Shown here piece by piece: positions 31,740 through 38,599 of a stretch of 45,615 bases of DNA. This stretch comes from Solirhodobacter olei. GTDB lineage: Bacteria > Pseudomonadota > Alphaproteobacteria > Rhodobacterales > Rhodobacteraceae. Below the pieces are notes generated by a model. That model searched no databases and had not been told where the DNA came from. It saw only the letters and a list, made by a program, of their open reading frames with translations. A program made the position numbers and the translations under genes. Positions within the stretch are counted from its first letter, which is position 1. The number at the start of each line of letters is the position of its first letter. Location of the stretch: assembly GCF_004010155.1 (NCBI RefSeq), contig NZ_RRYH01000033.1:1-45615 (forward strand). Direction: 5' to 3'.

Positions 31740-33989
31740 TCAGGCGGGCGAGAGGCGCGCGGCGGCGACCAGCGCCTGGCCAAGCGCGAGGCCGCCGTCG
31801 TTCGGGGGCGTGCGGTGGGGCAGGAGGACCGTCAGCCCCGCCAGTTCCTCCCGGCAGAGCGCCAGCAGGGTCGCGTTCTGGAAACAGCCGCCAGAGAGGG
31901 CGACGGCCCCGGCCTGCCCCTCCTCGACCAGCGCGCGGGCGGGGGCGCAGACGGCGCGGGCGAGGCCGGCGTGGAAGGCGGCGGCGATCTCTGCCGCCGG
32001 GCGGCCGGTGGCGCGGTCGGCCAGCAGGGCGCGGAACATCGGGGCCGGGTCGATGCGTGGGCCGTTCTGGGCGAAGGGATAGGGGGCGGCGCGGGTCTGC
32101 CCCGCCAGCGCCTCCAGCGCCATGGCGGCCTCGCCCTCGAAGCTCTGCGCGCCGGGGGCGAGGCCGAGGGCCGCGGCGACGGCATCGAAGAGCCGCCCGG
32201 CGGAGGAAGAGAGGGGCGCGTTCACCCCGGCCGCGATCGCCTGGCGGAGGAGCGCGCGGGGCCGTTCCGGCAGCAGTGTGTCGGCTTCGGCGGCAAGGTC
32301 CGCCGCGTCGAGCCGGGCGAGGAGGTTGCGCCAGGGCTCCCGGTTCGCGGCATCGCCGCCGGGCAGGGGGGCCGGGGCGAGATGGGCGATGCGCCCGGCA
32401 CTGGCGTAGGACCCCAGCAGCAGCTCGCCGCCCCAGATCGTGCCGTCCGTACCGAGGCCGAGGCCGTCGAGGATCACGCCTGCGACCGGCGGCGCCGAGC
32501 GGGGCCAGCCGGCATCGGCGAGCGTGGCCGCGAGATGGGCGTGGTGGTGCTGGACCTCGATCAGCGGCAGGCCCTCGGCCGCCGCCCGCGCCTTTGCATG
32601 GGCCGTGGCGCGGTAGCCGGGGTGCAGGTCGCAGGCCAGCGCCTCGGGTGCGTGGTCGAAGAGGGCGGCGTAGTCGGCCTCGGCCTGCAGGAAGGCGTCC
32701 CACGCCTCGGGCGCGTCGAGGTCGCCGAGGTGGTGGGAGAGGAGCGCGCGGCCGGATTTGACGAGGCAGAGCGCGCCCTTCATCTGGCCGCCGAGGGACA
32801 GCACCCGGGGGGCGGCCTCGAAGCCCTCGGGCAGGGCCAGCGCTTCCGGCGCGCGGCCACGGGCGCGGCGCAGGATCAGCGGGCCGGAGGGCAGGAGCCG
32901 CTCGACGCCGTCGTCGAGGCGGCGGAGAACGTCGCGGTCGTGCATCAGGAAGGCGTCGGCGATGGGGACGAGGCGGGCGCGGGCCTCGTCATTCGCGAAG
33001 GCCTGCGGCTCGCCTGAGCGGTTGCCGGAGGTCATCACCAGCGGCCCGGCAAAGGCGTCGAGCAGGAGGTGGTGGAGCGGCGTCGCGGGCAGCATCCAGC
33101 CGAGCGTGGGCTGGCCCGGGGCGACGGCCTCGGCCAACGGCGCTCCGGCGCGGGGGAGAAGCAGGATCGGTGCGGCGGGGGCGGCGAGACGGGCGGCCTC
33201 TGCCTCTGTCAGCCGGGCGTGGGCGCGGATCATCGCCAGCGTGCCCATGAGGGCGAAGGGCTTGGCGGGCCTGTGCTTGCGCGCGCGGAGGCGGGCGACC
33301 GCCCCGGCGTTGCGCGCGTCGCAGGCGAGGTGAAAGCCGCCGAGGCCCTTTATCGCCAGGATCTCGCCGGCGTGCAGCCGGGTGGCGGCCTCGGGGATGG
33401 GATCGGCGGGGACCTCCTGGCCCGCGACCTCCAGCCAGAGCTGCGGGCCGCAGGCGGGGCAGGCGATGGGCTGGGCGTGGAAGCGGCGGTCGGCCGGATC
33501 CTCGTATTCGGCGCGGCAGGCGGGGCACATGGGAAAGACCGCCATCGCCGTCTGCGCGCGGTCGTAGGGCAGGGCCTTCAGGATCGAGAAGCGCGGGCCG
33601 CAGCGGGTGCAGTTGGTGAAGGCATAGCCGAAGCGGCGGGCGGCCGGGTCGCGGATCTCGGCCAAGCAGTCCGGGCAGGTCGCGGCATCCGGTGCGACGC
33701 CGGTCTCGGCCCCCGCGCCGCGCGAGGCGGTGATGTGGAAACCGTCCGTGGCGGCGACGGTCGCGGGCGTGCTTTCGATTTGCTCGACGCGGGCGAGGGG
33801 GGGCGCCTCGGTCGAGAGCGCGGCCTCGAAAGGGTCGAGCGCGCGGCCGGTTGCGAGGATCAGCACGCCCTCGGCGTCGTTGAAGACCTCTCCCGCGATC
33901 CCCATCCGCTGCGCGAGCTGCCAGACGAAGGGGCGGAAGCCCACGCCCTGCACCTGCCCGCGCACCCGGATGCGTCGTCCCGCCGGCAT
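31740..33989 (-). CDS. hypF: Carbamoyltransferase HypF
   Basis: A 749-residue four-domain enzyme. Acylphosphatase domain (about 1-95, GQVQGVGFRPFV), zinc-finger-like domain (about 105-185, CPDC, CTRC, CPAC, CPACG), YrdC-like domain (about 195-385) and Kae1-like domain (about 400-749, VQHHHAHLAATL and SGGCFQN). It converts carbamoyl phosphate to carbamoyl-AMP and transfers carbamoyl to HypE Cys340. Its gene is upstream of hypA on the same strand with 116 bases between, where the FnrL-type site lies, so hypF may have its own promoter. Confidence 0.97.
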   Translation of the reverse strand: MPAGRRIRVRGQVQGVGFRPFVWQLAQRMGIAGEVFNDAEGVLILATGRALDPFEAALSTEAPPLARVEQIESTPATVAATDGFHITASRGAGAETGVAPDAATCPDCLAEIRDPAARRFGYAFTNCTRCGPRFSILKALPYDRAQTAMAVFPMCPACRAEYEDPADRRFHAQPIACPACGPQLWLEVAGQEVPADPIPEAATRLHAGEILAIKGLGGFHLACDARNAGAVARLRARKHRPAKPFALMGTLAMIRAHARLTEAEAARLAAPAAPILLLPRAGAPLAEAVAPGQPTLGWMLPATPLHHLLLDAFAGPLVMTSGNRSGEPQAFANDEARARLVPIADAFLMHDRDVLRRLDDGVERLLPSGPLILRRARGRAPEALALPEGFEAAPRVLSLGGQMKGALCLVKSGRALLSHHLGDLDAPEAWDAFLQAEADYAALFDHAPEALACDLHPGYRATAHAKARAAAEGLPLIEVQHHHAHLAATLADAGWPRSAPPVAGVILDGLGLGTDGTIWGGELLLGSYASAGRIAHLAPAPLPGGDAANREPWRNLLARLDAADLAAEADTLLPERPRALLRQAIAAGVNAPLSSSAGRLFDAVAAALGLAPGAQSFEGEAAMALEALAGQTRAAPYPFAQNGPRIDPAPMFRALLADRATGRPAAEIAAAFHAGLARAVCAPARALVEEGQAGAVALSGGCFQNATLLALCREELAGLTVLLPHRTPPNDGGLALGQALVAAARLSPA

Positions 33990-34023
33990 GGGTTTCCCTC
34001 GTGCCCCCTCACTTTCCGTCCGG

Positions 34024-34037
34024 AAATATCCCGGGGG
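34024..34037 (+). repeat. AAATATCCC-GGGGG intergenic repeat, copy 3 (short)
   Basis: AAATATCCCGGGGG, identical to the core of copy 2, upstream of hypF. No second hairpin follows. Confidence 0.45.
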
Positions 34038-34041
34038 CCGC

Positions 34042-34077
34042 CATTGGTTGCGCCATTGGTTCTAGAAATCAATGGCG
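34042..34077. promoter_or_regulatory. CCATTGG direct and inverted repeats before hypF
   Basis: CCATTGGTT occurs at 34041-34049 and 34053-34061. The second copy also forms an 8-bp inverted repeat CGCCATTG/CAATGGCG (34051-34058 with 34070-34077, 11-base spacer). It lies between the cueR stop and hypF start, so it could be an operator for hypF or a weak end signal for cueR. Confidence 0.4.
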
Positions 34078-34102
34078 ACGGCAGAGCCCCGGTCCGACGG
34101 TA

Positions 34103-34498
34103 TCAACTGGTCGCTTCCCCCGCCAGATCGGCGAGGATCGGGCAATCCGGCCGGTCGTCCCCCGCGCAGCAGGAGACGAGGTTGGCAAGCGTCGCCCGCA
34201 TCCCCTCCAGTTCCGCGATCTTCGCGTCGATTGCGGAAAGGTGCTGTCGGGCGATGCGCTTGACGTCCGCCGAGGCGCGGGCGCGGTCTTCCCAGAGCGC
34301 CAGAAGCGTCCGGCATTCCTCGATCGAAAAGCCGAGGGAGCGGGCGCGGCCGAGGAAGGCGAGCTTGTGGAGATCGGCCTCTGCGAAGGCGCGGTAGCCG
34401 TTTCCGGATCGCGCGGGGCGGATCAGGCCGATCTCCTCGTAATAGCGGATCGTCTTGGGCGGCAGGCCCGAGCGGCGGGCGACTTCGGCGATGTTCAT
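34103..34498 (-). CDS. cueR: Copper-responsive MerR-type regulator CueR
   Basis: A 131-residue MerR protein. The winged helix (1-70) is followed by a dimer helix and a metal loop with Cys111 and Cys119 (C-x7-C), and SADVK (Ser76), the pattern of Cu+/Ag+-sensing CueR rather than Zn- or Hg-sensing relatives. With Cu+ it untwists a long-spacer promoter and activates transcription. Its ATG at 34498 overlaps the copA stop, so regulator and pump are cotranscribed; a matching promoter lies upstream of copA. Confidence 0.93.
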   Translation of the reverse strand: MNIAEVARRSGLPPKTIRYYEEIGLIRPARSGNGYRAFAEADLHKLAFLGRARSLGFSIEECRTLLALWEDRARASADVKRIARQHLSAIDAKIAELEGMRATLANLVSCCAGDDRPDCPILADLAGEATS

Positions 34499-36936
34499 GT
34501 CCGTCTCCCGTAGCGGCGCAGGCGCAGGGCGTTCGAGACTACGATCACCGAGGAGGCGGCCATCGCCCCGGCGGCGAGCATGGGTGACAGGAGTGGGCCG
34601 CCGAAGGGATAGAGCACCCCCGCCGCGACCGGGATCAGCACCACGTTGTAGCCGAAGGCCCAGCCCAGGTTCTGGCGGATGTTGCGCATCGTCGCGCGTG
34701 AAAGCTCAAGCGCCGAGGCCACCCCCTGCGGGTCGCCCGACATCAGCACGAGGTCGGCCGTCTCGATGGCAACATCCGTGCCGGTGCCGATGGCCAGCCC
34801 GACATCCGCCGCGGCAAGCGCGGGGGCGTCGTTGATGCCGTCACCGACGAAGGCGGTGGGGCCGTGGGCCGCGCGCAGTTCCTCGATGGCGGCGAGCTTG
34901 CCCTCGGGCAGCACCTCGGCCACGACATGGTCGATGCCGAGGGTGGCGGCGACGCGCTCTGCCGTGGCCCGGCTGTCGCCGGTGATCAGCGCGGTCTTCA
35001 CCCCGGCCTTGTGCAGCGCGGCGATGGCGCTTGCGGCGCTGTCCTTCGGCGGGTCGGTCACGGCGAGCACGGCGGCGATCTTGCCGTCGATGGCGGCGAG
35101 CACCGTGGTCTTGCCCTCCGCGGCGAGGGTCTTCGCGCGTTCGGCCAGGGGAGTGGTGTTGATCCCCTCGGCCTCCATCAGCCGGGAGGTGCCGATGGCC
35201 AGGCGTCGGCCCTCGACCGTCGCCAGCAGCCCGAGGCCGGGGCGGGCGGCGGCGTCGGAGGCCTCGGGCAGGGCCAGGCCGCGGCCTTCGGTCTCTGCCA
35301 GGATGGCGCGCGCGATCGGGTGTTCGGAGCGCGCCTCGGCCGCGGCGACGAGGGTGAGGGTTTCGTTCAGGTTCGCCCCGGGGGCCGTGGTGAACTCGAC
35401 CAGCGTCGGGTGGCCGAGGGTCAGCGTGCCGGTCTTGTCGAAGGCGATCACGCGGGCGGCCTCCAGCCGCTGCAGGGCGTCGCCCTTGCGGAACAGAAGG
35501 CCCAGCTCCGCCCCCCGGCCGGTGCCGACCATGATGGAGGTCGGCGTGGCGAGGCCCATGGCGCAGGGGCAGGCGATGATCAGGACCGAGACACCGGCGA
35601 CCAGCGCATGGCCAAGGACCGGCGCGGGGCCGAAGACCAGCCAGGCCAGCACCGTCAGCAGGGCCACGGCCATGACGGCGGGCACGAACCAGAGCGTTAT
35701 CCGGTCGACCAGCGCCTGGATCGGCAGCTTGGCGCCCTGCGCGTCCGAGACCATGCGGATGATGCGCGCCAGCGTCGCGTCGTCGCCGGTGCGGGTGACG
35801 CGCAGCGCCAGCGCGCCCTGTCCGTTGACAGTCCCGCCGATCGCCTCATCGCCCGGGCCGGCCTCTACCGGCTGGGGCTCGCCCGTCAGCATGGAGCGGT
35901 CGATGTAGGACGTCCCCTCGACCACCGCGCCATCGGCGGCGATGCGTTCGCCGGGGCGGACCTCGATCACGTCGCCGGCGCGGAGTTCCTCGACCGGAAG
36001 GTCGATGACGGTGCCGCCCCGGCGGGTATGAGCCACGGCGGGGGCGAGGGACAGGAGATGGGCGATGGCCTCGCCGGCGCGGCCCTTGGCGCGGGCCTCG
36101 AGCATGCGGCCGAGCAGGATCAGCGTGCAGATCGTGGCGGCCGCCTCGAAATACACATGGACCGAGCCGGGGGGCAGCAGGCCGGGTGCGAAGGTCGCGA
36201 CCGTCGAATAAGCCCAGGCGGCGGAGGCGCCGAGGGCGACGAGCGAATTCATGTCGGGCGCCGCGCGCAGGAGCGTTGGGACGCCGTGGGTCAGGAACTG
36301 CCGCCCGGGGAAGGCGAGGACGGCGGTCGTCAGCAGGAACTGGATGATCCAGCTGGTCCGCTCTCCGATCGTGGCGGCGATGAAGGCGTGGGCGCCGGGG
36401 ATCATGTGTTCCGACATGACGACGAGGAACACCGGCAGAGTCAGCACGAGCGACCAGATGAACGAGGCCCTCAGCCGCTTCGCCTCGGCGTCGTGGCGGG
36501 CGGCGGGGGCGGTCGCGGTCTTGTGGACGGGCGTCGCCTCGTAGCCCGCCTTCTTCACCACGGCGGCCAGTTCCGAGGGCGTGACGGAACCGGCGAGGTG
36601 GTGGACGAGGGCATCGCCCGTGGCGAGGTTGACCTCTGCCCCGGTGACGCCGGGCCAGGCCTTCAGCGCGCGCTCGATCCGGCCGACGCAGGAGGCGCAG
36701 GTCATCCCCTCGACATTCAGCCGGGTGTCGGTATTGCCGATGTCGTAGCCCGCCTTCTTGACCGCCGCGGCCAGAGCCGCCGGATCGGCCCCGGAGGAGA
36801 AATCGGCGCGCAGGGTCTTCATGGCGAGGTTGACGGAGGCCTCGGTGACACCGGGCACCGCCTTGGCGGCGCGTTCGACGCGGCCGGCGCAGGAGGCGCA
36901 GGTCATGCCTTCGACTTCGAGCGTGGTGGTGGTCAT
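34495..36936 (-). CDS. copA: Copper-exporting P1B-type ATPase
   Basis: An 813-residue pump of Cu+ from cytoplasm to periplasm. Two N-terminal metal-binding domains with MTCASC (around residues 10-15 and 81-86), eight membrane segments, the Cu site IACPCAMGLATPTS, phosphorylation motif DKTGTLT, TGE and GDGINDAPALAAADVG hinge are all visible. The CPC in helix 6 defines Cu+ selectivity. Coupled to cueR by a 4-base overlap. Length matches ordinary two-domain CopA. Confidence 0.97.
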   Translation of the reverse strand: MTTTTLEVEGMTCASCAGRVERAAKAVPGVTEASVNLAMKTLRADFSSGADPAALAAAVKKAGYDIGNTDTRLNVEGMTCASCVGRIERALKAWPGVTGAEVNLATGDALVHHLAGSVTPSELAAVVKKAGYEATPVHKTATAPAARHDAEAKRLRASFIWSLVLTLPVFLVVMSEHMIPGAHAFIAATIGERTSWIIQFLLTTAVLAFPGRQFLTHGVPTLLRAAPDMNSLVALGASAAWAYSTVATFAPGLLPPGSVHVYFEAAATICTLILLGRMLEARAKGRAGEAIAHLLSLAPAVAHTRRGGTVIDLPVEELRAGDVIEVRPGERIAADGAVVEGTSYIDRSMLTGEPQPVEAGPGDEAIGGTVNGQGALALRVTRTGDDATLARIIRMVSDAQGAKLPIQALVDRITLWFVPAVMAVALLTVLAWLVFGPAPVLGHALVAGVSVLIIACPCAMGLATPTSIMVGTGRGAELGLLFRKGDALQRLEAARVIAFDKTGTLTLGHPTLVEFTTAPGANLNETLTLVAAAEARSEHPIARAILAETEGRGLALPEASDAAARPGLGLLATVEGRRLAIGTSRLMEAEGINTTPLAERAKTLAAEGKTTVLAAIDGKIAAVLAVTDPPKDSAASAIAALHKAGVKTALITGDSRATAERVAATLGIDHVVAEVLPEGKLAAIEELRAAHGPTAFVGDGINDAPALAAADVGLAIGTGTDVAIETADLVLMSGDPQGVASALELSRATMRNIRQNLGWAFGYNVVLIPVAAGVLYPFGGPLLSPMLAAGAMAASSVIVVSNALRLRRYGRRT

Positions 36937-36975
36937 GGCGGTCCTTCCCGGGCCCGTCTGGTGGTGCCCGAGTGT

Positions 36976-37006
36976 GAGATAAGGTTTCCAGTTACGGGAA
37001 GGTCAA
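36976..37006 (-). promoter_or_regulatory. CueR-type promoter of copA-cueR
   Basis: On the minus strand -35 TTGACC (37006-37001) and -10 TATCTC (36981-36976) are separated by 19 bases, the over-long spacer typical of MerR-regulated promoters. The spacer carries a CueR-like dyad with arms ACCTTCC and GGAAACC and a 7-base centre. It ends 40 bases before the copA ATG. Confidence 0.85.
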
Positions 37007-37092
37007 GGGGGGGAGTACGAGATTGCGCCCGGGCGGGGTTTCCTCTGCCGCGGATTTGGAGTTCCTTGGGCGCAAATTCCGGAGGCTTCTTC

Positions 37093-38247
37093 ATGGACAC
37101 CCGCAGTATCCTCGACCGGCTCATCGGCTTTCCCACGGTAAGCAGCGAACCCAACATGGCGCTGATGGAATGGGTGCGGGATCTCCTTGGTCAGGCGGGG
37201 ATCGAGGCGGTGCTGATCCCCGACGAGAGCGGGAAGAAGGCCAATCTTTACGCGACCATAGGGCCGAAGGACGTGCCGGGCGTCATGCTTTCCGGCCATA
37301 CCGACGTGGTGCCGGTCGAGGGCCAGGACTGGAGCCGGGACCCGTTCCGGATGGTGGAGGCGGAGGGGCGCTATTACGGGCGGGGCACGACGGACATGAA
37401 GGGGTTCGTGGCCTGCGCGATCTCGGCCGGGCTGGCGGCGGCGAAGCGGGATCTGAAGGTGCCTTTGCACCTCGCCTTCAGCCATGACGAGGAGGTGGGG
37501 TGCCTCGGCGTGCGCTCGCTGATCGGGATGCTGGAGGGGGCGCCGGTGCGGCCCGCGATGTGCATCGTGGGGGAGCCGACGGCGATGCAGGTGGCGACCG
37601 GCCACAAGGGGAAGGTGGCGCTTCGGGCGACCTGCATCGGGCGCGAGGGGCATTCGGCGCTGGCGCCGCTGGCGCTGAACGCGCTGCACCTTGGGGCGGA
37701 GTTCATCGGCGCGGTCAGGGACCTGCAGGCCGAGGTGGCGGAAACGGGCCTGAAGGACGGCGATTACGACGTGGCCTACACCACCATCCACGTCGGCAAG
37801 ATGCAGGGCGGCGTGCAGGTTAATATCGTTCCGAACCAATGCGTTATCGATTTCGAGATCCGCAGTCTGGCAGAGGACGACCCGGCCGCCCTGATCGCGC
37901 GGCTGGAGGCGGCGGCGGAGGGGATCGTGGCGCCGCTGAGGGACGCGTTCCCGGAAGCCGCGATCCGGATCGAGCGGCTCTGGGATTACCCGGGGCTCGG
38001 CACGCCCTCGGACGCGCGGGTGGTGAATTTCGTCAAGGGGCTGACCGGCGCGAACGGGACGATCAAGGTCGCCTTCGGGACGGAAGGGGGCCTTTTCACC
38101 AAGGCGCTGGGGATCCCGACGGTGATCTGCGGGCCGGGGTCGATGGCGCAGGGGCACAAGCCGGACGAGTTCGTCAGCCTCGAGCAGATGGCGCGCTGCG
38201 AGGCGATGCTGGCCCGGCTGGTGGACCGGCTGGAGGCCGGGATCTGA
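37093..38247 (+). CDS. argE: Acetylornithine deacetylase
   Basis: A 384-residue M20-type dizinc amidohydrolase that removes acetyl from N-acetylornithine in arginine synthesis. Metal and catalytic residues: His69 and Asp71 (SGHTDVVP), Asp101 (GTTDMKG), Glu133/Glu134 (HDEEVGC), Glu161 (GEPT), and the late His in AQGHKPDEF. ATG 37093 has GGAGG at 37081-37085. A very long open extension upstream is antisense to copA and not coding. Most ArgE-like proteins of this class also act on related N-acyl substrates, so the exact substrate is inferred. Confidence 0.9.
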   Translation: MDTRSILDRLIGFPTVSSEPNMALMEWVRDLLGQAGIEAVLIPDESGKKANLYATIGPKDVPGVMLSGHTDVVPVEGQDWSRDPFRMVEAEGRYYGRGTTDMKGFVACAISAGLAAAKRDLKVPLHLAFSHDEEVGCLGVRSLIGMLEGAPVRPAMCIVGEPTAMQVATGHKGKVALRATCIGREGHSALAPLALNALHLGAEFIGAVRDLQAEVAETGLKDGDYDVAYTTIHVGKMQGGVQVNIVPNQCVIDFEIRSLAEDDPAALIARLEAAAEGIVAPLRDAFPEAAIRIERLWDYPGLGTPSDARVVNFVKGLTGANGTIKVAFGTEGGLFTKALGIPTVICGPGSMAQGHKPDEFVSLEQMARCEAMLARLVDRLEAGI

Positions 38248-38259
38248 GGTCACGGGCGG

Positions 38260-38303
38260 GGACCGATTTGGCACCGCTTTCGCACCGTAAAAGCACCGTA
38301 TTT
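38260..38303. repeat. Array of 11-bp direct repeats, GCACCG core (locus B)
   Basis: Four 11-bp units start at 38260, 38271, 38282 and 38293. The first begins GGACCG, the others GCACCG; the tails are AT-rich (CTTTC, TAAAA, TATTT). Core, unit length and strand match the array at 20119-20173. It starts 12 bases after the argE stop and runs into an otherwise gene-free 352-base gap. Confidence 0.75.
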
Positions 38304-38599
38304 CGGCGCGGCCGGGCAAGGCTGCGTTAACCGGGGTGCGGCTGCGGGCGAGAGGAGGGCCAGAGGCCGTCCGCGGGTGGGGCCCGGCGGCGGCGCGGGT
38401 CTGTCCGTTTATGGTTTAAAGACCCCCTTCGACTTGCCGGGGTGGTGAGGCCCAAGAAGCGCCCGCCGTTGGGGGCGGACGGGCGCTGGCCCGGCGGTGC
38501 TGCGCACCGCCGTTTCGGGCCGAAAGGAGTGGGTGGTTGGGCATCGCCCGGTGGTGCGCAATGAATGCGCACCCCACGGGGCCGGGCGGGTCCTGGGAC
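38304..38599. other. Gene-free gap with three hairpins
   Basis: Between argE and the convergent aldehyde dehydrogenase no credible gene is seen. Structures: GCGCCCG/CGGGCGC (38459-38465 with 38479-38485), a perfect 9-bp CGGCGGTGC/GCACCGCCG (38492-38500 with 38504-38512) followed by TTT, and an 8-bp GGTGCGCA/TGCGCACC (38553-38560 with 38566-38573). The middle one can serve as terminator for a plus-strand RNA starting downstream of the 11-bp repeats. Confidence 0.45.
38492..38515 (+). terminator. Possible terminator in the argE-aldehyde dehydrogenase gap
   Basis: A perfect 9-bp stem CGGCGGTGC/GCACCGCCG with a 3-base loop followed by TTT. Confidence 0.45.

Noticed and set aside
34864-37092. Very long plus-strand open frame across copA joined to argE
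   Set aside because: It is antisense to a fully convincing CopA and has the Gly/Arg/Asp-rich composition of a GC-rich shadow frame. argE begins at 37093 with its own GGAGG.
38327-38572. 81-codon minus-strand frame in the argE-aldehyde dehydrogenase gap
   Set aside because: No ribosome-binding site, Pro/Arg-rich throughout, and it spans three hairpins.
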